DNA of 64,000 nucleotides from Pseudomonas helvetica (GCF_039908645.1 NZ_CP150917.1:1212501-1276500), one strand, 5' to 3'. Shown: positions 10,833 to 20,472, numbered from the stretch's first letter. Numbers and translations are program-made. Notes: generated from the sequence alone by a model not told the origin.

Positions 10833-12410
10833 ATGGCCCTCGACATTCACGCTCACCGCATCCTGATCCTCGACTTCGGTTCCCAGTACACCCAACTGAT
10901 CGCCCGTCGCGTGCGTGAAATCGGTGTTTACTGCGAACTGCACCCGTTCGACATGGATGAAGACGCGATTCGCGAATTCGCTCCAAAAGGCGTCATTCTC
11001 GCCGGCGGCCCCGAGTCCGTGCACGTAGCTGACAGTCCGCGCTGCCCGCAAGCCGTATTTGACCTGGGCGTCCCGGTCTTCGGGATCTGCTACGGCATGC
11101 AGACCATGGCTGAACAGTTGGGTGGCAAGGTTGAAGGTTCCGAACTGCGTGAGTTCGGTTACGCCCGTGTCGACGTGGTCGGCAAGAGCCGCCTGCTGGA
11201 TGGCATCGAAGACCACATCGACGCTGATGGCCTGTTCGGCCTCGACGTATGGATGAGCCACGGTGACAAGGTCACCAAGATGCCGCAGGACTTCCACATC
11301 CTGGCCAGTACCCCGAGCTGCCCGATTGCCGGCATGTTCGACGATGCTCGCGGCTACTACGGCGTGCAGTTCCACCCGGAAGTGACCCACACCAAGCAGG
11401 GCGGTCGCATCCTCTCGCGCTTCATCCTCGACATCTGCGGCTGCGAAGCCCTGTGGACGCCTTCGAAGATTGCTGAAGACGCCATCGCTCAGGTCCGCGC
11501 TCAGGTCGGCACCGACAACGTACTGCTCGGCCTGTCCGGCGGCGTTGACTCCTCGGTAGTTGCCGCGCTGCTGCACAAAGCCATCGGCGACCAACTGACC
11601 TGCGTCTTCGTCGACAACGGCCTGCTGCGTCTGCACGAAGGCGAGCAAGTGATGGCCATGTTCGCCGAGAACATGGGCGTCAAGGTGATCCGCGCCAACG
11701 CCGAAGACCAGTTCCTGAACAACCTGGCAGGCGAGTCGGACCCAGAGAAGAAACGCAAGATCATCGGCCGTACCTTCATCGACGTGTTCGATGCCCAGTC
11801 CAACAAACTGGACAACATCAAGTACCTCGCCCAAGGCACCATCTACCCGGACGTGATCGAGTCGGCTGGCGCGAAAAGCGGCAAGGCGCACGTGATCAAG
11901 TCGCACCACAACGTGGGCGGCCTGCCGGAAGAAATGAACCTCAAGCTGGTTGAACCGCTGCGTGAGCTGTTCAAGGACGAAGTCCGTCGTCTGGGCCTGG
12001 AGCTGGGCCTGCCGTACGACATGGTCTACCGTCACCCGTTCCCGGGCCCGGGCCTGGGCGTGCGGATCCTCGGTGAAGTGAAGAAGGAATACGCCGACCT
12101 GCTGCGTCGCGCCGACCACATCTTCATCGAAGAACTGCGCAAGGCCGACTGGTACCACAAAGTCAGCCAGGCATTCGTGGTATTCCAGCCGGTGAAATCG
12201 GTAGGCGTGGTCGGTGATGGCCGTCGTTACGCCTGGGTTGTCGCCCTGCGTGCCGTTGAAACCATCGACTTCATGACCGCACGTTGGGCGCACCTGCCTT
12301 ACGAGCTGCTGGAAACCGTCAGCGGCCGGATCATCAATGAAATCGAAGGCATCTCCCGCGTCACTTACGACGTGTCGAGCAAGCCGCCAGCGACGATTGA
12401 GTGGGAATAA
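10833..12410 (+). CDS. guaA: GMP synthase (glutamine-hydrolysing)
   Basis: The 525-aa enzyme converts XMP to GMP using glutamine and ATP. The N-terminal class I amidotransferase domain has the nucleophile elbow GICYGMQTM and the His/Glu pair in [10 protein letters not shown]. The ATP pyrophosphatase domain begins about residue 200 with the P-loop [13 protein letters not shown]. The C-terminal dimerisation domain contains [13 protein letters not shown] and ends in ATIEWE. The length is standard. The 3' end is notable as a known integration target in many bacteria: it ends GATTGAGTGGGAATAA, and a near copy reading GATCGAGTGGGAGTGA occurs at 14885, suggesting that DNA between the two was inserted here. 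Confidence 0.96.
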   Translation: MALDIHAHRILILDFGSQYTQLIARRVREIGVYCELHPFDMDEDAIREFAPKGVILAGGPESVHVADSPRCPQAVFDLGVPVFGICYGMQTMAEQLGGKVEGSELREFGYARVDVVGKSRLLDGIEDHIDADGLFGLDVWMSHGDKVTKMPQDFHILASTPSCPIAGMFDDARGYYGVQFHPEVTHTKQGGRILSRFILDICGCEALWTPSKIAEDAIAQVRAQVGTDNVLLGLSGGVDSSVVAALLHKAIGDQLTCVFVDNGLLRLHEGEQVMAMFAENMGVKVIRANAEDQFLNNLAGESDPEKKRKIIGRTFIDVFDAQSNKLDNIKYLAQGTIYPDVIESAGAKSGKAHVIKSHHNVGGLPEEMNLKLVEPLRELFKDEVRRLGLELGLPYDMVYRHPFPGPGLGVRILGEVKKEYADLLRRADHIFIEELRKADWYHKVSQAFVVFQPVKSVGVVGDGRRYAWVVALRAVETIDFMTARWAHLPYELLETVSGRIINEIEGISRVTYDVSSKPPATIEWE

Positions 12411-12484
12411 TGAGGCGACCCACAAAGCCGGCACCCTCTAGAGTTCGACGTTAGATTCGGAGGGGCGCTGGAGGGTTTTTAGCC

Positions 12485-12516
12485 AATGCCAGTCAGTTAT
12501 GCTGACTGGCATTTTT
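12485..12516 (+). terminator. Intrinsic terminator after guaA
   Basis: AATGCCAGTCAG and CTGACTGGCATT form a 12-bp stem around TTATG, followed by TTTTT-rich sequence. It ends guaA transcription and lies inside the proposed insert. Confidence 0.85.
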
Positions 12517-12584
12517 GTTTTTGGGGGGAAAGCTCCGAAGCAAGAGCTGTCGCTTTCAATGAACGGCAAAGGCTGGCGTAGGTA

Positions 12585-14657
12585 TTAGAGAAACTGTGAT
12601 CGAATCAGATCCGTATCGAACGGCGTTATCCCTTGATCAGGTGCAAACACCGCCTGTGCCTGCTGCGGCGAAGCCACTCGTTCCCCCCGGGCTCGAACAT
12701 GTAAATCGAACAGAGTCTCCAAATCAGGCCGAGGTGTATGTACCAAAGCCCGCAGCATCAACGATATTCCACTGAGGTTGTTCCTGACATTGTTCCACCG
12801 GGGAGATGAAGTCAGCCCCAGATCGGCCCAGATCACTTGTCGCTCCTGCAAGTCCATCACAAATGGCAGACAGATCTGTGTGTCGGATGCGATATCGATA
12901 CGATCGAACACCGATCGCGGCTCGAACACTTCACCCGACGCCGCGTCGGTGCGGGCCATCCAGCCAGCGAAGCATTCTGGAAGGTCGCAGTACGGCTGCT
13001 CGGTGAATGAGTTGATAGACGTGACGACATAGCGGATACCCTTCTCGACGAGGACATCAATGTCGAGGTCGATGAACTCCGAAGCCCCGTCGGGCGCGTC
13101 GACGATGTCGCCGCTGTGGTAGCCGCCGAAACCTTTCAGGTTGTAGTACGCGACCGTTTGTGTGAACACGAAGTTGGCGTCGAAAAATGCGGCGGACAAG
13201 TCAATGTCAGTGCGTTCACGACCGTTTTTCCACCACAGGAATAGGCGAATAAAACGTGTGTCAGGTATAGGCAACCGACTGCCCCGCACCAGCGTACGTA
13301 GCGATTTCGATGAGGAACGCTGCGCCAGCGGAACCCGGTATTCGCGTAATGCTGGATCGATGAAACAGCGGCCTAGCGGTGGCAGTGACGCAAAACGCTT
13401 TACGAGGGCGTCTTCACAGATTCGGGCCGCACGAGCCAACACGTCGGGTGTGAGCGGTCCGCGTCGATCCTTGATGCCATAGATTTTGGCGAATGAACCT
13501 TTCGGTGTGAAGGCCCGCAGGGGCAGGGGGCGCGGAGCGCGTACTTGGGCCAGCAACTGTAGCAGGACAGGTGACGACACTTGTGTCGCAACAGCCTCGA
13601 ACGCGTCGAGAACTGACTCTGGTTCCGTCGCGCGCCGCAGGGTCACGTCCAGCCGTCGTGCGAACTCACCAGGACGGTTCTGTAGTATGGGCATAAGCGT
13701 TGCGATGTGACGCTGGGCAAGCAATGTTTCGACACGTGATCCAAATGAGGCTGGCGCTTCGTTGCGACGCGCTGCCGTGATGGCGGCTAGCGCTCGTGGG
13801 TACTTATCGGCGTAGTCGCCCGGATGCAGTACTTCAGCCAGACGTTTCCAGCGCTCAGCATGGCGCATCACGTCTTCTGCAGCGTTGGGTATGTGATCGA
13901 GCAGGCGCAACAGCAGACGGCGCATCGAGCGCTTCATCGCTGTGAAACGTGTTGAAGCTGTCGTCAGTGACACGTCTCCTCCATTCAGTGCGATCGCCAG
14001 TCGTAGCACGTCAGTCGCCGTTTCGACGTTTCTCTCCAGGAATGCGTCCACCCGTGCATCGCCAGCTACATGCAGGATCAGTGCGCCGCCAAGCTGCGCA
14101 CGGATCTCCCGGAACGGGATGGCCTCAGGCAGCAGACGGAACACATCGCTTTTGTACTCTCGGACAAACCAGACGACATCGGCATTTTCTTCTTCGGAGA
14201 GCGAGGTGCGCGATGAAACCAGCGGCTCGAGCAGTGACTCGAACTCAGAGACGCTTCCCGGTTCGATAACGCGGGATATGAAGTTGCCTTCAAGCATCGC
14301 AGGTCGAGCGTGTTCAGTCGGTGGTAAACGCCAATGCGTGAGGTAGTGCATGACGGCGTTAAGGTACAACTCCGCCTCTGAAGCCGTCAGAACTTGCTCT
14401 GGAAAGTCAGGATAAAACGGCTTGTGGTGAACATGAGCGCCGGCCTGCCGTCGAAGCACTCCGACAACGTCGCGCAGCCAGTGCGTGAGTTCTGCCGCCG
14501 ACAGCATGCCGATTTGCTCAATCAGGGGCTCGGACAGAACGCATCGGAATGCCGCAACTTCCCGGACAGCCGACGCGACCTGAGCGCGCGTGGCACCGCC
14601 AGTGCCCATCGGGACGTGAACTTTGGTACGGCGACGCAGGAACAGCTCCTGATTCAT
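12585..14657 (-). CDS. Large TerD-like / MXAN_6230-SCO0854-like protein of unknown function
   Basis: With the start at 14657 (MNQELFLRRRTKVHV; AAGGGAG and AAGGA lie upstream) the product is 690 aa; a longer frame from 14702 adds 15 unlikely residues. The C-terminal 250 residues resemble TerD-type domains: LFLWWKNGRERTDIDLSAAF, YYNLKGFGGYHSGDI, and GASEFIDLDID. The N-terminal two thirds are helical with many alanine and arginine residues and no clear motif. The overall plan recalls the MXAN_6230/SCO0854 family, though I see no RING-type cysteine cluster. TerD domains bind calcium and occur in stress and phage-defence-linked systems. The gene stands alone between guaA and a displaced guaA-like end, so it is probably horizontally acquired. 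Function is unknown. Confidence 0.6.
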   Translation of the reverse strand: MNQELFLRRRTKVHVPMGTGGATRAQVASAVREVAAFRCVLSEPLIEQIGMLSAAELTHWLRDVVGVLRRQAGAHVHHKPFYPDFPEQVLTASEAELYLNAVMHYLTHWRLPPTEHARPAMLEGNFISRVIEPGSVSEFESLLEPLVSSRTSLSEEENADVVWFVREYKSDVFRLLPEAIPFREIRAQLGGALILHVAGDARVDAFLERNVETATDVLRLAIALNGGDVSLTTASTRFTAMKRSMRRLLLRLLDHIPNAAEDVMRHAERWKRLAEVLHPGDYADKYPRALAAITAARRNEAPASFGSRVETLLAQRHIATLMPILQNRPGEFARRLDVTLRRATEPESVLDAFEAVATQVSSPVLLQLLAQVRAPRPLPLRAFTPKGSFAKIYGIKDRRGPLTPDVLARAARICEDALVKRFASLPPLGRCFIDPALREYRVPLAQRSSSKSLRTLVRGSRLPIPDTRFIRLFLWWKNGRERTDIDLSAAFFDANFVFTQTVAYYNLKGFGGYHSGDIVDAPDGASEFIDLDIDVLVEKGIRYVVTSINSFTEQPYCDLPECFAGWMARTDAASGEVFEPRSVFDRIDIASDTQICLPFVMDLQERQVIWADLGLTSSPRWNNVRNNLSGISLMLRALVHTPRPDLETLFDLHVRARGERVASPQQAQAVFAPDQGITPFDTDLIRSQFL

Positions 14658-14702
14658 CCTTGATTTTCTCCCTTGGCCGCCGTCGTGAACGAGCTGCAGC
14701 AT

Positions 14703-14884
14703 CGTGTCTACAACCGATATAAAAACGCCTGCAAGAAGCAGGCGCGGTGTGGAGAGCGGAACCCCTAGGTCATAGGAGGTTTAGAAGGAAGGTGTTCCAT
14801 AGCCACGAAGGCATTCTACGGGAGGTAATCCCTGCTTGTCAGGTTGCTGCATACCTCAACGGTAACAAGCTACTTCGCCAGAAG
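14703..14884. other. Non-coding right part of the proposed guaA-linked insert
   Basis: No gene is seen. A small hairpin CGCCTGC / GCAGGCG sits near 14726-14745. The stretch ends at a copy of the guaA 3' end. Confidence 0.5.
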
Positions 14885-14900
14885 GATCGAGTGGGAGTGA
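14885..14900 (+). other. Displaced guaA-like 3' end, candidate attachment site remnant
   Basis: GATCGAGTGGGAGTGA reads I-E-W-E-stop in frame, like the real guaA end GATTGAGTGGGAATAA at 12395-12410. It is followed closely by a strong terminator, as expected downstream of a native guaA. It is interpreted as the right attachment site of an element inserted at guaA. Confidence 0.5.
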
Positions 14901-14932
14901 TCCCGGTTTCAACTGATCGTCCGTAACACCTG

Positions 14933-14967
14933 AAAGGCCCCGTGAATGCGAGTTCACGGGGCCTTTT
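14933..14967. terminator. Strong intrinsic terminator, convergent position
   Basis: AAAGGCCCCGTGAA and TTCACGGGGCCTTT make a 14-bp stem around a 6-nt loop, with flanking A and T runs. It may be the original guaA terminator and also ends the minus-strand toxin gene. Confidence 0.88.
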
Positions 14968-14972
14968 GCGTA

Positions 14973-17951
14973 TCAGGTGCCTGCCACCTGGACCTGTTTG
15001 AGCCCAATGAGCCTTAATGCCGCCGAGAACTCCGCAATGCTGGGGTAGCGTCGGCCACTGATGGACGGCCATTTGGGTCGCTCAACGTAGAACGAGCCAT
15101 GGTCGCGCTGTATCGGTGTGCGAACGATAGAGCCGTCGCTGCTGCGATGAATGAGCGTGGCCCGTTTATCGATATTCATCACTGTGTAATCACCTGTATT
15201 GCGCAGACCTTTTTCCAGATTTTCGGCCAGCGCAACACTGGGCGGTGTATCCAGTTGCAGGCGCAGATCACCTTTGACGCTGGCCAGCGGCCGGCCGAAG
15301 TTATCGGTTGGAATACGCCCCGGGTCCACTTCGATGCCTCTCGCCGTACCGGCATCGGTGCTTTCTATGCGCAAACTGATGCCTCCCTCCAGTTCGCTGA
15401 CACCCGGCACGCCTTCCCATGTGCTGGCGTGACTGTCTCCCATCAATGCAACCCAGCGATGAGCACCTCGGGCAGCCTGATCGGCGCTGATCACCTCATG
15501 GGCAAAAAAATTCATCATCCGCTGGCGAAAGTTACTTTCGACACCGGTCATCCCCGTGCTCCTGTAGCTGGCCATGCAATCGATGGCCTGGATCCGGATA
15601 TGGCTTTTGCGGGCGGCCTTGACCACTTCCAGAAACGTGAACTGACCACTGGGGTCGGTGCCGTGTCCTCGATCCTGAGCTCTCAAGTAGCTCTCGAGAT
15701 CTTCGGACAAGGTGCCCGTCCGGTTGAAGATGTCCAGGTCGGCCTGATGGAAGTCGCTCAGCAAATGCTCCATGTAGAGCGTCTTGACCTTTTGCTTGCT
15801 CAGCACCTCCATGTTTTCGATCAGGAACTGTTTGCTGGCAACGCTTGAATGGCTCTCACCGACCACCAGCCCCGATATCAGGCGATACAGTTTCTTGATG
15901 ATTTCCTTGTTGGGCAGGTGGGCTGGCAGGGAAGGAATCTCGGGCCTGGCTGGCAGAGTGTTTGATTCGAAGAAAGCCGTAGCGTCCCGGTACAGGGTTT
16001 GCCGCATGGCCTTGAAGTCGGCAACGGGATTACTGCCGTCAGGCTTGGGCAGGCTGGCGGTGTAGTCTTTGAGGTCGTATTTGCTTCCGCCCCCTCGGGC
16101 GAGGTCTTTGAGCTGTGCGCGCGAGGCCTGTGGCATATCGTATGCGCTGGGCGGGCTGTCGATGTCCGGCAGCGGCGTGCTATCACGGCCCCACGGCCAT
16201 AACCCATCGAATTTGCCACCGCCGAACAGGCCCGGACGGTTGATGGGTTGCCATTCTCCAGCCGCATCCAGGCGAACGGGCAGGCTGCGATAAAACGAGT
16301 AGGGGTTGGCCGGGTCAATGATGACCCAGGTTTTCAATGCCTCGACGTAGCGTACAAGGTAATAGCTGTCGTTGATCAGCACATAGTTGCCGCCGCTTGG
16401 CGGCTGATAGATACCGGCGAACTTGCCTTCCTCGCTGATGGGCGACAAGCCATCCAGCACTTCATTGGTTTCGAAGGATGAGAGCAGCTCCGCGCCTTGC
16501 TCCGCGTAGGCCGGGCCGGGGGCGAATCGGGCAATGGGGGGTATGCCTGAAGGGGTGGTTGGTGCTTCATCGACAGGTTCGGTGACGCTTTCCTGTGGAC
16601 TGAAGGTTTCGCTGGCTTCACCTACTTCGGCAAGCTCCGTTGCGCCACGCAGGAAAGGCAGGTTGAACAGGGTTTCGATACCGCTGGAGATGGCGCCAAC
16701 GACTCCCGCCTTGCGCTCGGCCTTGGTACTGCCGTTGATCGCCTGATCAATGTTCAACCCCATATCGGCAATGCCGGCGCCAACGGCAGCCAGTGCCACC
16801 GGCCAGCCAAGACCGGCCATTGAGCCGAAGAGGTGAACAAACGCGTTCAGATAGCCAATCCACAGCTTTTTTCGCAGTTGTCCGTTGGAATGCAGGGACA
16901 AGTCCGCATCGCTGTACATGCGAGCCTTCACCGAGTCTCGCAACCAGCTGAAAACATCGTCGGTGATCGGCTCGGCGTTTTGATTGATCAGGTGATGGTC
17001 GTAGGCGCCCCACGTGGTGTAGAGCAGGTCGATCGTGGCGTTCAGACCGATTTTGCCGTTGTCCTGCTGTTGGGCGGACAACGGGAAATGGCTCATGAAT
17101 CGCGCCCGGTTTTCCGCAAAGTTGTTTTGCAGCAGTAGCCACCAATGGAAATCGAGCAGGGTGGTGAAGATGTGAAATGTTTGGGTTTCACCCGGTGTGT
17201 AAAGAATGTTCACGCCGTTGCGGTCGGTGATGCAGAGGATGTCGGTGGCCTGATAACCCCCGATATCCAGGGCACACACGCGTAACCCGTCCACAGGGTG
17301 TGCCTGCGTTTGCAGCATGTCGAGGCTGACCGGCCAGGAGACATTGCCGGCCACGGCTTTGATCACGGTCTTGAGGTTTTCGTTGTTCAGCCGAGCCCCA
17401 TCGTGTTCGTCGAGTGCCTGCACCAGGAAATTGAGTTTGGCCAGGGTACGAAAGTCGTCCGAATGGAGGGGCCAGAAACGCTCCATTTTTTCTCGGTAGG
17501 ACTGACTGAAGTTGAGGGCCCAGAAGTCCTTCAGGACGTCCCTGGGGTACATCCGCACTTCGTTGGTTTCGTTGAAAATGGAGGCATGCGGACCTTCGTT
17601 ATAGAAGCCGCCGTCGCCGTCCGGCATGCCAGGGTCTTCCTGATCGCTGAGGCGGAATCGCTGGACGACCAATTGCGGCAAGGTCAACGACTCACTGGGT
17701 TTCGGATAACGCTCCCAGCCCAGAAAAGCCTTGGGGCTGCTGACCGATACGTTATCGAAACGGTGCCACCAGACCTTGTCCGGGTCGATGCCTTTGATTC
17801 CGTGTTTGGCGAGTATGCCCTTTGCTACTTCGTGGGCCATCGCATGCATGTCGGGGCAGGCCTCGGTAAAAGGTACTACCAGTGCTTTTAGAGATCGTTC
17901 GTCGGCTGGGTTCGGGAGGAGGGACGGGGAAATTGATTCAGGCGTGTGCAC
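14973..17951 (-). CDS. Putative membrane-targeted effector toxin with TIKI/ChaN-like domain
   Basis: The 992-aa protein lacks a standard signal peptide. The N-terminal 350 residues resemble the N-terminal region of large pseudomonad dermonecrotic-toxin-like proteins (DKVWWHRFDNVSVSSP, then MYPRDVLKDFWALNF). A hydrophobic stretch near residues 375-415 (GSMAGLGWPVALAAVGAGIA) could target membranes. A conserved patch GGNYVLINDSYYLVRY follows at about 520. From about residue 690 a metallohydrolase-like domain of the TIKI/ChaN/EreA type appears: LVVGESHSSVASKQF, then YMEHLLSDFHQADL and LMGDSHASTWEGVPG, with the paired GESH and GDSHAS motifs. Similar domains occur in the Pasteurella multocida toxin family. 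Host target and secretion route are unknown. It is monocistronic, between the guaA terminator and treR. Confidence 0.65.
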   Translation of the reverse strand: MHTPESISPSLLPNPADERSLKALVVPFTEACPDMHAMAHEVAKGILAKHGIKGIDPDKVWWHRFDNVSVSSPKAFLGWERYPKPSESLTLPQLVVQRFRLSDQEDPGMPDGDGGFYNEGPHASIFNETNEVRMYPRDVLKDFWALNFSQSYREKMERFWPLHSDDFRTLAKLNFLVQALDEHDGARLNNENLKTVIKAVAGNVSWPVSLDMLQTQAHPVDGLRVCALDIGGYQATDILCITDRNGVNILYTPGETQTFHIFTTLLDFHWWLLLQNNFAENRARFMSHFPLSAQQQDNGKIGLNATIDLLYTTWGAYDHHLINQNAEPITDDVFSWLRDSVKARMYSDADLSLHSNGQLRKKLWIGYLNAFVHLFGSMAGLGWPVALAAVGAGIADMGLNIDQAINGSTKAERKAGVVGAISSGIETLFNLPFLRGATELAEVGEASETFSPQESVTEPVDEAPTTPSGIPPIARFAPGPAYAEQGAELLSSFETNEVLDGLSPISEEGKFAGIYQPPSGGNYVLINDSYYLVRYVEALKTWVIIDPANPYSFYRSLPVRLDAAGEWQPINRPGLFGGGKFDGLWPWGRDSTPLPDIDSPPSAYDMPQASRAQLKDLARGGGSKYDLKDYTASLPKPDGSNPVADFKAMRQTLYRDATAFFESNTLPARPEIPSLPAHLPNKEIIKKLYRLISGLVVGESHSSVASKQFLIENMEVLSKQKVKTLYMEHLLSDFHQADLDIFNRTGTLSEDLESYLRAQDRGHGTDPSGQFTFLEVVKAARKSHIRIQAIDCMASYRSTGMTGVESNFRQRMMNFFAHEVISADQAARGAHRWVALMGDSHASTWEGVPGVSELEGGISLRIESTDAGTARGIEVDPGRIPTDNFGRPLASVKGDLRLQLDTPPSVALAENLEKGLRNTGDYTVMNIDKRATLIHRSSDGSIVRTPIQRDHGSFYVERPKWPSISGRRYPSIAEFSAALRLIGLKQVQVAGT

Positions 17952-18102
17952 TTCTCGCTCCTTGAGAAATGGGGGTAAGAGACGAGGAACTATGCCAACC
18001 AGACCCGTTTGAATCTGTAGGAGCGGGAGCTATCGGGTTTTGGTCTTGATCGACGAACCCTGTAAGAAAAGAGTGTCTTCGAACTTCGCTGCAGGCGCCG
18101 AG

Positions 18103-18807
18103 TCAGCGCCGCGCCACATCCGAAAAGTAGAACTTGTCCAGGGTATGCCGTGATTCGGTGTATTCGAACTGGCGACCATCCTGCAAAAAGGTCTGGTTGC
18201 TGACCACGATCACATGGCTCTGGCCGTCGAGGTCCAGGTGCTGCTGGTCGTCCTTGCTGCGCGGCACCGCTTCGATGGTGCGTTGGGCGTAGGCGATTTG
18301 CAGTTGCAGGGTCTGCTCGATGAAGGCGTAGATCGAGTGCTCGGCGATCTCGCGGTTCAGCCCCGGAATGAGCTCGGCGACGAAGTGGTTGATGTCGAGG
18401 ATGACCCTTTTTCCATCGATTCGCCGTACGCGCTTGATCCGCGTGATCAGGCTGCCTTCTTCGGCTTTCAGGTGTTCGAGCAAGGCGCCTTGCAGGGGAA
18501 TCTGCTCGAACTCCACGACCTCGGTGCTGACGTCGTTGCCCAGCCTTGGGTAGGTCTCCTGAAAACTGACGATGCCGCCGAGCTGGAATTCGATCGGGTT
18601 GGTCGACAGTACGAAGGTGCCTTTACCGTGGATTTTTTGCGCGAAGCCGCGTTCCTGAAGCAGTTCGATAGCCTTGCGCACGGTGCCGCGACTGGCCTGG
18701 TAGCTGTCCATCAATTCGGTTTCGGAAGGTAACCGCGCGCCGCGTTCCAGACGTTCGGTGGTGATGCTGGCAAGCAGATCGCTGTAGATCTGGTTGTATT
18801 TGCTCAT
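18103..18807 (-). CDS. treR: GntR/HutC-family trehalose operon repressor
   Basis: The 234-aa regulator has an N-terminal winged helix (LPSETELMDSYQASRGTVRKAI, residues about 27-48, quoted in part) and the wing GFAQKIHGKGTFV. The C-terminal UTRA ligand-binding domain runs from about residue 75 to the end, including TRIKRVRRIDGKRVILD and FEYTESRHTLDKFYF. TreR proteins of this type bind trehalose-6-phosphate and release the operator. The gene is divergent from treB across 222 bp that contains a 42-bp palindrome, its probable operator. Position and family together support the name. Confidence 0.88.
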   Translation of the reverse strand: MSKYNQIYSDLLASITTERLERGARLPSETELMDSYQASRGTVRKAIELLQERGFAQKIHGKGTFVLSTNPIEFQLGGIVSFQETYPRLGNDVSTEVVEFEQIPLQGALLEHLKAEEGSLITRIKRVRRIDGKRVILDINHFVAELIPGLNREIAEHSIYAFIEQTLQLQIAYAQRTIEAVPRSKDDQQHLDLDGQSHVIVVSNQTFLQDGRQFEYTESRHTLDKFYFSDVARR

Positions 18808-18933
18808 GGTAGTGGCTGCGTTGTGCTCAAGGCAGGAACCTTAAGGGCAGAGGTGGGGTTTGTCCATTTAGCGTTGAAATCCTCACCTGTGGGAAATAGG
18901 GCCGCTGGTCGGCTTGTGAGTAAACAAATCGAA

Positions 18934-18975
18934 ACTCGTCTGTACGAGTTATTGCAATAACTCGTACAGACGAGT
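18934..18975. promoter_or_regulatory. TreR operator: two inverted 16-bp boxes
   Basis: ACTCGTCTGTACGAGT at 18934-18949 and its exact reverse complement at 18960-18975 are separated by TATTGCAATA, which is itself palindromic, giving a perfect 42-bp palindrome. Each box also has ACTCGT/ACGAGT arms, as expected for a dimeric GntR-type regulator. It lies 54 bp upstream of treB and about 125 bp from the treR start, so it can control both. Confidence 0.8.
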
Positions 18976-19029
18976 ACTTTTCGCTTCGGCATGCTGCCAA
19001 CAACAAAAAAACACAGTGGATGAAAAAGC

Positions 19030-20472
19030 ATGAGCCACGATTACCCGACTATCGCCAGCGAGCTGCTTCATAGCCTCGGTGGTGCTGACAACCTCGAACA
19101 GGCCGCGCATTGCGTTACGCGTTTGCGCCTGGCCCTCAAAGACCCGCAGCGGGTCGACAGCGCGACGCTGAACCAGATCGACCTGGTCAAAGGTTCGTTT
19201 TTCACCGGCGGCCTGTTTCAGGTGGTCATCGGTCCCGGCGAGGTCGAGAAGGTCTACGCCGCGCTGCGCCAACAGACCGGCCTTGCCGCGTCGACCATCG
19301 CCGATGTGAAACAAAAGGGCGCCGACAAGACCAATGCCATGCAGCGTCTGGTGCGGGTGTTCTCCGATGTGTTCATGCCGATTCTGCCGGCGCTGATCAT
19401 TGCCGGCCTGCTGATGGGCGTGAACAACCTGATCGGCGCCAAAGGCATGTTCATTGCCGGCAAGACTCTGCTTGAGGCCTATCCGACACTGGATGGTGTC
19501 TGGAGCCTGATCAATCTGATGGCCAACACTTCGTTCGTGTTCCTCCCGGCGCTGGTCGGCTGGTCGGCGGCCAAGCGTTTTGGCGGCAGTGAAATCCTCG
19601 GCATCGTGCTCGGCCTGATGCTGGTTCACCCGGACCTGCTGAACGCCTGGAACTACGGCAAGGCGGTGGCCGGGCTGGACGGCCAGAGCCTGCCGTACTT
19701 CGATATTTTCGGCTGGTTCAAGATCGAGAAGGTCGGCTATCAGGGCCAGATCCTGCCGATCCTGATGGCCGCCTACGTTATGAGCGTCATCGGAAAATGG
19801 TTGCGGGCACGCGTGCCGAACGCCATTCAACTGTTGGTGGTGCCGATTACCACCATCGTCGTGACCGGGGTGTTGGCGCTGGCCGTGATCGGTCCGGTGA
19901 CCCGGCACCTGGGGATTCTGATTACCGAAGGCGTGGTGACCTTGTTCGACCTGGCGCCGATGGTTGGCGGGGCTATTTTCGGTCTGCTCTATGCACCGTT
20001 GGTGATCACCGGCATGCACCACATGTTCCTCGCGGTGGACCTGCAACTGATCTCGACCCAGGGCGGCACGTTCATCTGGCCGATGATCGTCATGTCCAAC
20101 CTTGCACAAGGCAGCGCGGCACTCGGGGTGTTCTACATGACCCGTAGCGCACGGGACAAAAGCATGGCTTCGACCTCGGCGATTTCCGCCTATTTCGGCA
20201 TCACTGAACCGGCGATGTTCGGCGTCAACCTGCGCTACAAGTTTCCGTTCTACGCGGCGCTGAGCGGCTCGGCGCTGGGCTGTATGTTCCTGTCGCTGAA
20301 CAAGGTTCAGGCCTCGGCGATCGGTGTCGGCGGCTTGCCCGGTTTCATCTCGATCATCCCGCAGTTCATTCCGATGTTCATTGTCGGGATGGTCATCGCC
20401 ATGGTCGTGCCGTTCGTGTTGACCTGTGGCATGAGCATGAAAATCGTTCGAGCGGGATATCGAGTGGCTTAA
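19030..20472 (+). CDS. treB: PTS trehalose transporter, EIIBC subunit
   Basis: The 480-aa inner-membrane protein imports trehalose and phosphorylates it to trehalose-6-phosphate. The N-terminal EIIB domain (about residues 1-85) carries the phosphorylated cysteine in AAHCVTRLRLALKD. A linker leads to the EIIC domain with about ten membrane segments, starting near VFMPILPALIIAGLLMG and including PLVITGMHHMFLAVDLQL and FGITEPAMFGVNLRYKFPF, both EIIC family signatures. No EIIA domain is attached; that function is provided in trans by the EIIA-HPr-EI fusion downstream. It is the first gene of the trehalose operon, transcribed from the TreR-controlled region. Confidence 0.93.
   Translation: MSHDYPTIASELLHSLGGADNLEQAAHCVTRLRLALKDPQRVDSATLNQIDLVKGSFFTGGLFQVVIGPGEVEKVYAALRQQTGLAASTIADVKQKGADKTNAMQRLVRVFSDVFMPILPALIIAGLLMGVNNLIGAKGMFIAGKTLLEAYPTLDGVWSLINLMANTSFVFLPALVGWSAAKRFGGSEILGIVLGLMLVHPDLLNAWNYGKAVAGLDGQSLPYFDIFGWFKIEKVGYQGQILPILMAAYVMSVIGKWLRARVPNAIQLLVVPITTIVVTGVLALAVIGPVTRHLGILITEGVVTLFDLAPMVGGAIFGLLYAPLVITGMHHMFLAVDLQLISTQGGTFIWPMIVMSNLAQGSAALGVFYMTRSARDKSMASTSAISAYFGITEPAMFGVNLRYKFPFYAALSGSALGCMFLSLNKVQASAIGVGGLPGFISIIPQFIPMFIVGMVIAMVVPFVLTCGMSMKIVRAGYRVA

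Noticed and set aside
10812..12434. 540-codon minus-strand open frame
   Set aside because: Shadow of guaA; no family features, and guaA on the other strand has all catalytic motifs.
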